Position numbers and translations under genes: made by a program
Source: an uncultured Sulfitobacter sp.
GTDB lineage: Bacteria; Pseudomonadota; Alphaproteobacteria; Rhodobacterales; Rhodobacteraceae
DNA: 64,000 nucleotides
Assembly: GCA_913060815.1 (NCBI GenBank)
Contig: CAJXSZ010000012.1
Coordinates: forward strand, 34,533 to 98,532
Reading direction: 5' to 3'
Shown: positions 9,231 through 18,475 of the stretch, piece by piece
How the letters are laid out: each line of letters opens with the position of its first letter
Position numbering within the stretch: the first letter of the stretch is position 1
Notes under the pieces: generated by a model
Database searches by the model: none
Told to the model about the DNA's origin: nothing
Seen by the model: the letters and a program-made list of their open reading frames with translations, nothing else

Positions 9231-10148
9231 GTCGCGGTCCACCAAATTGAGGAGAGGCTCACCTGCCTCACCGCGGCGAATGTTCTCGACGATAACTTCG
9301 CTCGCGGTGCTGGCGCGGGTCTCTGCCGCGATATGCGGTGTGACCGTGACCTGCGGGTGCGACCAGTATGGGCTGTCCTGTGGCAAAGGCTCGCTGCGGA
9401 AAACATCCAGCGTGGCGTGGGCGATCTGGCCCGCGTCCAGCGCTTCGATAAGCGCCGCATCATCAATCAGCGGGCCGCGTCCAGGGTTAATGATAAACGC
9501 GCCGCGCGGCATCTGTGCCAATGCTTCGGCGTTAAGGATGTTCGTTGTCGCAGGTGTGTCTGGCAGTAGCGTCACCGCAATTTCGGCCCGCGCCAAGGCT
9601 TGTGACAACCCGTCAGCGCCATGAAAGCAAGTCACGCCTGCCACGTCTTTGGGGCTACGCGACCAGCCTGCTACGGAGAAGCCGAGGGCCAGTAGCATAT
9701 CTGCGCAGGCGGTTCCCAGCGCTCCTAAACCGAGGATCACCACTTCGCGTTCCGCTGCGAGCGGCGGGGTGTGCGGTGTCCATGCATGCTCAGGATTGAC
9801 GATGTGGCGGTCCATCCCGAGATGATAGCGCATCACATGACCCGTCACCCATTCGGCCATGCCGGTTGTCAGCCCGTGGTCCACCATTCGGGCCAGCGGG
9901 ATTTTGAGTGTCTTATTACCCGTGATCTGTTCCACGCCAGCCCAGAGGTTCAGCACGGCTTTGGCGCGGGTATAGGGGGTGAAATCCTGCAAATCGCTAT
10001 TGGGGGCATAGACGATGTAGTCGACCTTATCAGGCGCGATATCTTGGGCGAGATGTGCGGAAATCCCTGCTGCCTCAAGGGCGCGACGCAAAGGCGCTTC
10101 ATAGGTATCCCAGCGTTCGGGGCGGGCAGCGAAAAGAATATTGATCAT
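9219..10148 (-). CDS. D-2-hydroxyacid dehydrogenase, glyoxylate/hydroxypyruvate reductase A-like
   Basis: The 309-residue protein is a D-isomer-specific 2-hydroxyacid dehydrogenase, most like GhrA, which reduces glyoxylate and hydroxypyruvate with NAD(P)H. Visible are the Rossmann loop VVILGLGALGTACADML, the NPGRGPLIDDAAL segment with the active-site arginine region, and the catalytic-histidine stretch PHIAAETRAST. The start MINILFAARPERW at 10148 overlaps the stop of the upstream VOC gene by four bases, so it is probably co-translated with it; a longer reading to 10319 lies inside that gene. It ends the cell-shape gene string and overlaps the convergent M3 peptidase gene. Confidence 0.88.
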   Translation of the reverse strand: MINILFAARPERWDTYEAPLRRALEAAGISAHLAQDIAPDKVDYIVYAPNSDLQDFTPYTRAKAVLNLWAGVEQITGNKTLKIPLARMVDHGLTTGMAEWVTGHVMRYHLGMDRHIVNPEHAWTPHTPPLAAEREVVILGLGALGTACADMLLALGFSVAGWSRSPKDVAGVTCFHGADGLSQALARAEIAVTLLPDTPATTNILNAEALAQMPRGAFIINPGRGPLIDDAALIEALDAGQIAHATLDVFRSEPLPQDSPYWSHPQVTVTPHIAAETRASTASEVIVENIRRGEAGEPLLNLVDRDLGY

Positions 10149-10555
10149 GTTGCGAATGCATCGTTCATGTGGGCCAGTCCTTTGACTTCGACAGGATTGC
10201 CAGAGGGGTCGGTGAAGAACATCGTTGATTGCTCCCCTGGCTCGCCCTTGAAACGGGTCTGTGGCGCGAGGATGAAATCTACTCCCTGTGCCGTCAGATG
10301 ATCGGCCAGCGCACGCCATTCAGCGTAGGGCAGCACGACGCCGAAATGCGGCATGGGGACCTTGTGATCGCCCACCAAGCCAGTGGCGGCAACCGTCATC
10401 GGTGTTCCTAAATGGCATGACAACTGATGCCCGAAAAAGTCAAAATCGACCCAAGTTTTGGTGCTGCGCCCTTCGGTGCAGCCCAGCAGGCCACCATAAA
10501 AGGCGCGCGTCTGATCAAGGTCGGTTACGTTGAACGCAAAGTGGAAAATGGACAT
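10145..10555 (-). CDS. VOC (glyoxalase/bleomycin-resistance) family protein
   Basis: A 136-residue single-subunit vicinal-oxygen-chelate protein. It opens with FHFAFNVTDLDQTRAFYGGLLG and has the second-half metal-site strand MFFTDPSGNPVEVKG, both typical of the fold; histidines in HFAF and HFGVVL and the glutamate in PVEVKG are candidate metal ligands. The substrate is unknown. It starts 21 bases after rodA ends and overlaps the following dehydrogenase gene by four bases, so it is likely the penultimate gene of the mreB-to-ghrA transcription unit. No obvious functional link to cell shape can be read. Confidence 0.85.
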   Translation of the reverse strand: MSIFHFAFNVTDLDQTRAFYGGLLGCTEGRSTKTWVDFDFFGHQLSCHLGTPMTVAATGLVGDHKVPMPHFGVVLPYAEWRALADHLTAQGVDFILAPQTRFKGEPGEQSTMFFTDPSGNPVEVKGLAHMNDAFAT

Positions 10556-10576
10556 GGGGCAGGGGCCTTATCTAAA

Positions 10577-11716
10577 CTAACGCGGTCTGTGCACATGAGC
10601 CGATTGGACAAGGCCGAATGCGATCATAAGCACCAACATGGCCGAGCCGCCATAGCTCACCAACGGGAGGGGCACGCCAACAACAGGGGCAAGCCCCATG
10701 ACCATCGACATGTTAACGGCGAAAAACAAAAAGAAGTTTAGCGCGATGCCCAGCGTCAACAGCGAGGCAAAGCGGTCCTTGTTCATCACGGCAGAGACGA
10801 GGCAAAAGACCACGATCAGCGCATAGAGCACCAAAAGCGATATACCCCCGACAAAGCCGAACTCCTCCGCCAAGGTGGTGAAGATGAAGTCTGTATGCTT
10901 TTCAGGAAGAAAGTTAAGGCGCGACTGGGTGCCTTGCATAAAGCCGCGTCCCGTCCATCCGCCAGACCCAAGCGCGATCTTGGATTGCGCGATATGGTAG
11001 CCGGTGTTGAGCGGGTCGGAGGCGGGATCAAGGAAAGTGTCGATACGGCGGAACTGGTAATTCTCCAAAAGCTGCCACTCGGTCCCGCGGGATTTGAACA
11101 CTGCCGCTACAAGCCCGATAACCCCCGCAAAGACGCTGGCGAAATATGCCCAATGCACACCAGCAAGAAACATCAGACCGCCCCCCGCCGAAAGCAACAG
11201 AATTGCCGTGCCGAGGTCTGGCTGTTGGACCACCAGCGCGGTGGGGATCAGGATGATTACGACAGGCAAGAGCACCCAGAAAGGCCGTGAGATTTTCTTG
11301 GCAGGAAGCCAGTCGTAATAGGCGGCGAGAAACATCACCAGCGTGATTTTGGTCAGCTCGGACGGCTGCAAACGGATCACGCCCAGATCAATCCAGCGCT
11401 GTGCGCCCATGCCGACGGCACCGAAAAATTCGACCCCGATGAGCAGCAAAACAGATATACCGAAGGCGACCCCCGCCAGATTGCGCCATATCCAGATGGG
11501 TACAAGCGCTACGGTGATCATCAATGCAAGGCCAAGGCCGAACCGCTTCATCTGTGGCGCGGCCCAAGGGTCATAGGCACCGCCCGCAACCGAGTAGAGC
11601 ATCAGAAAGCCCGAGCCGGCGACCGCAGTTATCAGCAACACAAGCGGCCAGTTCAGGTAGAGTACCTTGCGCAAACCGGTCGGGACCGATTTGACCGTAT
11701 ATTCAAGATAACTCAT
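10577..11716 (-). CDS. rodA: Rod-shape-determining peptidoglycan glycosyltransferase RodA
   Basis: RodA is the SEDS-family peptidoglycan polymerase of the elongasome. The 379-residue product has about ten hydrophobic segments and family signatures such as GSGGWTGRGFMQGTQSRLNF and PEKHTDFIFTTLAEEFGF in the large periplasmic loop, and PLPLVSYGGSAML near the C terminus. It overlaps the mrdA stop by four bases, so polymerase and its transpeptidase partner are translationally coupled, as expected for a complex. It sits in the inner membrane and works with MreBCD encoded upstream. Confidence 0.96.
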   Translation of the reverse strand: MSYLEYTVKSVPTGLRKVLYLNWPLVLLITAVAGSGFLMLYSVAGGAYDPWAAPQMKRFGLGLALMITVALVPIWIWRNLAGVAFGISVLLLIGVEFFGAVGMGAQRWIDLGVIRLQPSELTKITLVMFLAAYYDWLPAKKISRPFWVLLPVVIILIPTALVVQQPDLGTAILLLSAGGGLMFLAGVHWAYFASVFAGVIGLVAAVFKSRGTEWQLLENYQFRRIDTFLDPASDPLNTGYHIAQSKIALGSGGWTGRGFMQGTQSRLNFLPEKHTDFIFTTLAEEFGFVGGISLLVLYALIVVFCLVSAVMNKDRFASLLTLGIALNFFLFFAVNMSMVMGLAPVVGVPLPLVSYGGSAMLVLMIAFGLVQSAHVHRPR

Positions 11717-13635
11717 GCTTGGTCACTGCTCTTTTTGACCCGCGCTTTCGGCTCTACATCGCGCAATCTGCGCTGCTGCGTTTTGATCCGCGCGCGGTCT
11801 GCTGTTGGATAGGCCTCCAGCGGTGGCTCTCCTTCATAAAGCGCTTGGAGCAACGCATCGCGGGCAATCGGGGCCGCAGCGGAAGAGCCGCCACCCCCGT
11901 GCTCAACCAGTACGGCGCAGGCATAGCGTGGATTGTCATAAGGAGCATAGCCTACGAACAGGGCATGGTCGCGTTGCTCCCAAGGGACTTCGGAGTTGTT
12001 AACCACAACCGAGCGGACCTGCGAAGTTCCTGTCTTTCCTGCCATGCGCATCCCGTCAGCGATGATACGGCTTCGGTAAGCGGTGCCGCGGCGATCATTG
12101 ACGACAGAATACATGGACTTCCGCATCTTGCGCAGGTTGTTCTCGTTCATCCCAAGCGACTCATTGCCTTTGATCGGCTGCTCCACGCCGTTGACCGTCT
12201 TGATGAGACGGGGCGTTACTTCGCGGCCTGTGGCAATCCGCGCGGTCATCACCGCAAGCTGCATCGGCGTTGCCAGCATAAAGCCCTGCCCGATAGAGGC
12301 GTTGACAGTGTCACCGATGACCCAGTCCTCGCCCCTGTTATTGCGCTTCCAGTCCTTTGTCGGTGTGAGACCCGAATTGACCGAGCTGAGCGCCAGATCA
12401 TGGCGAATACCAAGGCCAAAGCGGTTGGACATGGCAGTGATCTTCTCAATGCCCACTTTGAGCGCCAGATCGTAGTAGTAGACATCGCACGAGCGTTTCA
12501 GCGACGTCTCCAGATCAACCCAGCCGTGGCCCGAGCGTTTCCAGCAGTGGAACCTCCGCCCGCCAACTTCCAGATGACCGGGACAGTAGACCGTCTCATC
12601 AGGCCCGATAATTCCCGCCTCGATCGCAGCCATTGCGGTCATCATTTTGAAGGTTGAGCCCGGTGGATAGGCACCCTGCACTGTCTTGTTGACCAGCGGG
12701 CGGTATTTGTCGTTGAGCAGTGGATCATAGTCTTTCGACAGGATGCCGCCGATAAAGAGGTTAGGATCATAGGACGGCGCAGAGGAGTTCGCGACGATAT
12801 CGCCCTTCTCGCAATCTATTATGACAACCGCAGCGCTCTCCCCCTCAAGCCGCGCCTGAACATAGTTTTGCAGCTTTGAATCCAGCGTGAGTTGCAGATC
12901 AGCGCCCGGATTGCCTTCACGCCGCTCAAGCTCCCGCATCACGCGGCCTGTGGCGTTTACCTCGACCTGTTTTGTCCCTGCGACACCGCGCAGCAGCGCT
13001 TCCTCGCGGGCTTCGACGTTGATCTTCCCGATCTGGAAACGGGGGATGCGCAATACGGCGTCAGGATCTTCTAGCGCGTCGAGGTCCTTTGAGCTCACGC
13101 GTCCGACACGGCCCACGACATGGGCGAAATCGGACCCCCGTGGATAGACCCGTGTACTCCCTACTTCGGGAACAATGCCGGGCAGGGCGGGTGCGTTGAC
13201 CGAAACAGCACTCACCGCTTCCCAGCTCACATCCTCGGCGATTGTGACGGGCAGAAAGCGTTCAGAGCGCTTGGGCTTGGCCAGAGCGTTCTCGATCTGC
13301 TCGGGGGTAAGATCAATAAGCGAGGCGAGGCGGGTGATAACCTGTTCCACATCGCCCGCGTCTTCGCGCACCATCACAATGCGGTAGCTGGGGACGTTTT
13401 GCGCCAGTTGCACACCATTGCGGTCAAAAATCTCACCGCGCACCGGTGGAATAAGACGGATGTTGATGCGGTTTTCTTCAGCCAGCAGGCGGAACTGGTC
13501 CGCTTGATCAACCTGCAAATACTGCATCCGCGCGGCCAGCCCGCCCATGAACAACAGCTGCACCCCGCCCAGCAGCGCTGCGCGGCGGCTGAGCTTGGTA
13601 TGGCTCGCGTCTGTCTCGGCTCTGCTGCGTCTCAT
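11713..13635 (-). CDS. mrdA: Penicillin-binding protein 2 (elongasome transpeptidase)
   Basis: PBP2 cross-links peptidoglycan during lateral growth. The 640-residue protein has an N-terminal membrane helix (about 18-37), a dimerisation domain with PPVRGEIFDRNG, and the transpeptidase domain with the three standard motifs: SxxK as STFK (S327, K330), SCD at 382-384 in place of SxN, and KTGT at 534-537. It lies between mreD (25-base gap) and rodA (four-base overlap). Length and motif spacing are normal for the family. Confidence 0.96.
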   Translation of the reverse strand: MRRSRAETDASHTKLSRRAALLGGVQLLFMGGLAARMQYLQVDQADQFRLLAEENRINIRLIPPVRGEIFDRNGVQLAQNVPSYRIVMVREDAGDVEQVITRLASLIDLTPEQIENALAKPKRSERFLPVTIAEDVSWEAVSAVSVNAPALPGIVPEVGSTRVYPRGSDFAHVVGRVGRVSSKDLDALEDPDAVLRIPRFQIGKINVEAREEALLRGVAGTKQVEVNATGRVMRELERREGNPGADLQLTLDSKLQNYVQARLEGESAAVVIIDCEKGDIVANSSAPSYDPNLFIGGILSKDYDPLLNDKYRPLVNKTVQGAYPPGSTFKMMTAMAAIEAGIIGPDETVYCPGHLEVGGRRFHCWKRSGHGWVDLETSLKRSCDVYYYDLALKVGIEKITAMSNRFGLGIRHDLALSSVNSGLTPTKDWKRNNRGEDWVIGDTVNASIGQGFMLATPMQLAVMTARIATGREVTPRLIKTVNGVEQPIKGNESLGMNENNLRKMRKSMYSVVNDRRGTAYRSRIIADGMRMAGKTGTSQVRSVVVNNSEVPWEQRDHALFVGYAPYDNPRYACAVLVEHGGGGSSAAAPIARDALLQALYEGEPPLEAYPTADRARIKTQQRRLRDVEPKARVKKSSDQA

Positions 13636-13660
13636 GCGGTCTGCCTCATCTTCCTGTGTG

Positions 13661-14293
13661 TCATGCGCGCCCGCCTAGCGCGTCCAATTCTCCTGGTGCG
13701 GCGCGCCGTACCCCCATCACTGAACGCGTGATAAATACCACGACGGGATAGATCAGCACGGTAATTGCCAGTTCGATCAAACTGAGCCTGAGTTGGGGCG
13801 CGGGTACGAGCACTATAAATAATACAAATCGGTTGGCGATCAAAATTCCTGTGAGCAAGATCGCGACAGCAATCCATTCCGCGCCAAACGTAGAGTCGCG
13901 CAAGGTTCGGCTGCGCCCTTTGAGATTCTCGCAGGCCAGCAGCGCCAATATCGACCAAAGCCCTGGCGGGCGTTGCAGCATCAAGTCGGCCAGCAGGAAC
14001 AACAGTGCCAGCAGAAGCGTCGGCACATATTCAGGACGCCGCAGGGACCATGCAAAGGCAAAGGCAATAAGCAGGTCAGGCCCGATCAAGTGGCGGTTGG
14101 TTCCCTGATCCAGCAACGCCCGCAAGCGCGCCTCGGCAGGATCAATCTCGGTCAGTGGTGGCAGCAGTTCGGGGGTGAAGAGGGTCACAGGCTGGGTGTC
14201 GATGGGCAGCAGGTGAAAGAACAGGATCAAAATGGTCAGTGCGACAAACGCGCTGCGCATGATAAACAACCGAAGGGGAGAAAGTTCATCCAT
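13661..14293 (-). CDS. mreD: Rod-shape-determining protein MreD
   Basis: MreD is a small integral membrane component of the elongasome. The 210-residue product is very hydrophobic, with five or six likely helices (for example AFVALTILILFFHLLP and TLLLALLFLLADLML), and has no catalytic motif, as expected. The assignment rests on topology, length and its position six bases after mreC and before mrdA. Sequence conservation in this family is low. Confidence 0.88.
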   Translation of the reverse strand: MDELSPLRLFIMRSAFVALTILILFFHLLPIDTQPVTLFTPELLPPLTEIDPAEARLRALLDQGTNRHLIGPDLLIAFAFAWSLRRPEYVPTLLLALLFLLADLMLQRPPGLWSILALLACENLKGRSRTLRDSTFGAEWIAVAILLTGILIANRFVLFIVLVPAPQLRLSLIELAITVLIYPVVVFITRSVMGVRRAAPGELDALGGRA

Positions 14294-14299
14294 GCAAGC

Positions 14300-15205
14300 T
14301 CACTCGCCTGCGTCCGCAGGCAGTGCGATGGCAGCGGGTGCAGGGGCGGCATCCGAGACGACAGTCGGTGCATTGATTGCTGTGTCCGTGCCGTGGTGAC
14401 GCAAGACACGCAGGAACTCCAACCGCTCGAAATCAGCGGCAGGGCGCACGCGAAGCCGACCACCCGGATCAGCCGCTATCTGCCCGATAAGCAAACCTGC
14501 GGGAAACACGCCGCCATCGCCAGAACTGATCACACGGTCGCCGGGGCGCACCATTTCGGGGTTCTCGAGAAAATCAATTGGCGGCGCCGCAGAGTTGTCG
14601 CCCGCAACAATCGTGCGCTGGCCCGAGGGCTGGATCACGGCGGGGATGCGGCTGCTTGAATCGGTGAGCAGGATCACCCGTGCCGTGTTCTCGCCCACAC
14701 CCGAGATGCGACCCACGAGGCCGATCCCGTCCATCGTGGCCCAGCCTTCAACCAAGCCATCGCGCGCTCCCACATTAAGCAGCACGGATTGGCGAAACGG
14801 CGATCCTGAATCGGCCAGCACGACACCTGTCACATAGGTCAGACGCGGATCAAGGCGCACGTTGTTGAGGTCAAGCAGACGGGCGTTTTCCTGCTCCAGC
14901 TGCAAGGCCGCCTCTTTCCACGTCTGCATGCGCCGGAGTTCCGAGCGGAGCTCCTGATTTTGCTCTGACAGGCGTTGGTAGCTTTGAAAATCGCGCAGCA
15001 GATTAATCGTGCCGGTGACAGGCGCCATGGCCCAGTCGAGATTTGGCACAACTGCATCAGTCACCTGTGCGCGGAATCGCTCCACCCGCGGACTGTCGAT
15101 GCGCCACAGCAGGAACACCGCAAAAAGAACGAGCACCAGAACAGCCGTCAGAAGCCGCCGCAGCGGACCTGTGTATTCATTGGCGTTTTGGCGTTCTCTG
15201 GCCAT
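14300..15205 (-). CDS. mreC: Rod-shape-determining protein MreC
   Basis: MreC is a bitopic periplasmic scaffold that links MreB filaments to the peptidoglycan enzymes. The 301-residue product has a short basic cytosolic end, one membrane helix (LLTAVLVLVLFAVFLLW), a coiled-coil stretch (SEQNQELRSELRRMQTWKEA) and the beta-rich domain with VTGVVLADSGSPFRQS and GLVGRISGVGENTARVILLT. The C terminus is an Ala/Pro-rich tail of about 35 residues after the core. It follows mreB with a 29-base gap and is seven bases upstream of mreD. Confidence 0.95.
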   Translation of the reverse strand: MARERQNANEYTGPLRRLLTAVLVLVLFAVFLLWRIDSPRVERFRAQVTDAVVPNLDWAMAPVTGTINLLRDFQSYQRLSEQNQELRSELRRMQTWKEAALQLEQENARLLDLNNVRLDPRLTYVTGVVLADSGSPFRQSVLLNVGARDGLVEGWATMDGIGLVGRISGVGENTARVILLTDSSSRIPAVIQPSGQRTIVAGDNSAAPPIDFLENPEMVRPGDRVISSGDGGVFPAGLLIGQIAADPGGRLRVRPAADFERLEFLRVLRHHGTDTAINAPTVVSDAAPAPAAIALPADAGE

Positions 15206-15234
15206 GACGGGGAGGCGCCCTCCTCAGGCAGCTG

Positions 15235-16389
<1,155 letters not shown>

Positions 16390-16458
16390 TTAGGCACGTT
16401 TGCGCGCATCCGCCTACGCACTATGTGGTTGGTTAAAACGGGGGAAAAGGGTCACAAT

Positions 16459-17043
16459 ATGAAGAAGATACAAACACTCGGCGTGCATCACATCACCATT
16501 ATGGGTGCGGATCGCCAGACGAGCATTGATTTTTGGGAAGGCGTGTTGGGCATGCCTTTCCTGTTTGACCAGCCCAACCTTGATGATCCTGAGGAAGGGC
16601 ATCTCTACTTCGATCCTGGCGATGGACGTTTGATCACGATCTTCACCAACGAGAGCAGAACGCCCGTACATAACCGCACGCCCACAGATGCAGGCTGTGT
16701 CCATCATCTGGCCTTCGAGCTCGACCGTGCCATGTTTGACCAAGTGCTGGAACGCCTCAAGGAGCGCGGCATCGGCAATTCAGGCGTCAAAGACCGCGGT
16801 TTTATGCACTCAATCTACTTCAAGGACCCACTGGGCCTTCTCATTGAGCTTGCCTGCTACACCTTCATCCCGCCACGCGGATCATCCCATGCGGAGGTGA
16901 TGCTGGAGGCACACAAGTTGCGGGTAGCGCAAGGTGATGAGGCAATCGGGCGTGAGCATCTGGCGGATGCAGCGGTAATGATCGTCGAGCGATCTCAAGG
17001 GTCTCTGAGCACAGACCGTACGCCGAAAAACCCCTATCGTTAG
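16459..17043 (+). CDS. VOC family protein (ring-cleaving dioxygenase-like)
   Basis: A 194-residue vicinal-oxygen-chelate protein. The first module opens with LGVHHITIMGADRQTSIDFW and the second with CVHHLAFELD, ending in the metal-site strand FKDPLGLLIELACY, so H11, the second-module histidine and the glutamate of IELA are probable metal ligands. This resembles the ring-cleaving dioxygenase/glyoxalase group, but the substrate cannot be assigned. The start at 16459 was chosen over 16423 because the shared N-terminal strand begins with KKIQTLGVHH and AAAAGGG precedes it. It is divergent from mreB and convergent with the ABM gene. Confidence 0.85.
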   Translation: MKKIQTLGVHHITIMGADRQTSIDFWEGVLGMPFLFDQPNLDDPEEGHLYFDPGDGRLITIFTNESRTPVHNRTPTDAGCVHHLAFELDRAMFDQVLERLKERGIGNSGVKDRGFMHSIYFKDPLGLLIELACYTFIPPRGSSHAEVMLEAHKLRVAQGDEAIGREHLADAAVMIVERSQGSLSTDRTPKNPYR

Positions 17044-17049
17044 GGCCGC

Positions 17050-17394
17050 CTAGCCATGGAGCGCCTTGCTGTCAGCGGGCGCTTCATCGCGGTCGAACAG
17101 GCCGTAATCGCGGATCACATGGGCGATGCGCAGGTGGTAGTCGCTGAACATCCCCTCTCGCCCTGCCGATTGCGCGGCGCGGTGTTTTGTAAGGCGTCGC
17201 AAGTCGGCAATCGCCTCCTCGTCACGAAAGAATGACAGTGACAACAGCTTGTCAGGGTTGGTCAGGCTCTGAAACCGCTCGACAGAGAGGAAGCCGTCGA
17301 TTTTATCCACCAGCGGGCGCATAAGCGCCGCCATATCAAGGTAGTCTGATTTGCGGTCAGGGTGGGGCATGACTTCAAAAATGACAGCGATCAT
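17050..17394 (-). CDS. Antibiotic biosynthesis monooxygenase (ABM) domain protein
   Basis: The 114-residue product matches the ABM ferredoxin-like fold: MIAVIFEVMPHPDRKSDYL at the start, IDGFLSVERFQSLTNPDKLLSLSFF in the core, and the pattern RRLTKHRAAQ in the helix that carries the conserved histidine. Family members include cofactor-free monooxygenases and haem-degrading enzymes; no specific reaction can be claimed. Its start overlaps the stop of the NIPSNAP gene by four bases, so the two small dimeric-barrel proteins are made from one mRNA, divergent from an ArsR-type regulator. Confidence 0.82.
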   Translation of the reverse strand: MIAVIFEVMPHPDRKSDYLDMAALMRPLVDKIDGFLSVERFQSLTNPDKLLSLSFFRDEEAIADLRRLTKHRAAQSAGREGMFSDYHLRIAHVIRDYGLFDRDEAPADSKALHG

Positions 17395-17714
17395 CTCGGC
17401 TCTCCATGTGGGCTGGAGGCGAGGGTGAGAAATGTGCGATCCTCGCGCAAGAGAAATTTCTCTGATTGGGCGAATTCATAATTGTCGCGGCCCAGCGGAT
17501 CGGCTGCAAGGCGCTCGCGGTAGGCTTCATATTCCGCCAATGAGGGAGTGTTGTAGATGCCATAGGCCAGCGTTGAAGAGCCTTCGTGCGGTGCGTAATA
17601 CCCCACAAGATCGGCGCCGCAGCGCGGGATGGCTTGGCCCCAATTACGCGCATATTGCTGGAATTGCGCCTTTTTGGTAGGGTCGATTTGGTAGCGGATG
17701 ATGCAGGTGAGCAT
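17391..17714 (-). CDS. NIPSNAP family protein
   Basis: The 107-residue protein starts MLTCIIRYQIDPTKKAQFQQ and has the family pattern GYYAPHEGSSTLAYGIYNTPSLAEYEAY (quoted in two pieces: GYYAPHEGS and YNTPSLAEYEAY). It is a dimeric alpha-beta barrel related to ABM proteins. Function in bacteria is unknown. It is the first gene of a two-gene unit with the ABM gene (four-base overlap) and is divergent from the ArsR-type regulator 41-71 bases away, which is the likely controller. Confidence 0.82.
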   Translation of the reverse strand: MLTCIIRYQIDPTKKAQFQQYARNWGQAIPRCGADLVGYYAPHEGSSTLAYGIYNTPSLAEYEAYRERLAADPLGRDNYEFAQSEKFLLREDRTFLTLASSPHGEPR

Positions 17715-17766
17715 GGATTTTCCTTATGATAGCCTCCCTGTTCTAACCCATTGCGATGCGGGAATG

Positions 17767-17784
17767 CTTCGCCTACGGCCGAAG
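17767..17784. promoter_or_regulatory. Inverted repeat at the ArsR-type regulator start (possible operator)
   Basis: CTTCG at 17767-17771 and CGAAG at 17780-17784 form a 5-bp inverted repeat with an 8-base centre, directly before the ATG at 17786 and within the divergent intergenic region. ArsR-type regulators bind short inverted repeats near their own promoters. The arms are short, so this is a candidate only. Confidence 0.3.
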
Positions 17785-17785
17785 T

Positions 17786-18472
17786 ATGAAAGAAGGTCCT
17801 GATATTGCCCGAGTTGCAGCACTCATCGGTGACCCTGCCCGCGCCAATATCCTGAGTGCGTTGATGAGTGGTAAGGCGCTCACCGCGACCGAGTTGGCGC
17901 ATGAGGCGGGTGTCACAGTGCAGACGGCCAGCGCCCATTTGGCGAAGCTTGAGGCGGGCGGTTTGTGCCATGCGCGCAAGTCAGGCCGTCACAAATATAT
18001 TTCCCTCAGCGGTCCCGAGGCGGCAGCTGTGTTGGAAGCCCTGATGGGGCTCGCTGCAGGGCAGGGGCATCTGCGGATCCGCACTGGTCCTGCCGATACC
18101 GCGCTGCGCGAGGCGCGCGTGTGTTACAACCACCTTGCCGGCGCACGCGGGATTGCGATGTATGATGCGATGATCGGACGTGGGGACCTGTTGGAGCGGG
18201 GCGATGATGTTACGCTCAGTGCACAGGGCGCAGCATTTGTCACTGGCTTTGGCATCGATCTTGAGGCGCTCGAGAAAGCACGCGCTCCCGTTTGCCGGAG
18301 CTGTCTTGACTGGAGCGCGCGGCGGACGCATCTGGCAGGCGGTCTGGGTCGTGCAATGCTGGTACAGATGGAGCAGTCGGGATGGGCCAAGCGCGAAGCG
18401 GGCAGCCGCGTGGTGCGGTTTTCGAAATCGGGTGCGCAAGCGTTCAACGCAGAATTTGCGCCTGCAAAGTGA
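17786..18472 (+). CDS. ArsR-family winged-helix transcriptional regulator with C-terminal domain
   Basis: The 228-residue product has an N-terminal winged helix (about residues 1-85): VAALIGDPARANILSALMSG, then the recognition-helix region TATELAHEAGVTVQTASAHL and the wing ARKSGRHKYISL. A longer C-terminal part with CYNHLAGARG and CRSCLDWSARRTHLAGGLG is shared with a subfamily of ArsR-like regulators and supplies cysteines that might sense a ligand or redox state. An in-frame ATG at 17756 would add ten residues; neither start has a clear ribosome site, so the message may be leaderless. It is divergent from the NIPSNAP/ABM genes and probably controls them. Confidence 0.85.
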   Translation: MKEGPDIARVAALIGDPARANILSALMSGKALTATELAHEAGVTVQTASAHLAKLEAGGLCHARKSGRHKYISLSGPEAAAVLEALMGLAAGQGHLRIRTGPADTALREARVCYNHLAGARGIAMYDAMIGRGDLLERGDDVTLSAQGAAFVTGFGIDLEALEKARAPVCRSCLDWSARRTHLAGGLGRAMLVQMEQSGWAKREAGSRVVRFSKSGAQAFNAEFAPAK

Positions 18473-18475
18473 TGC

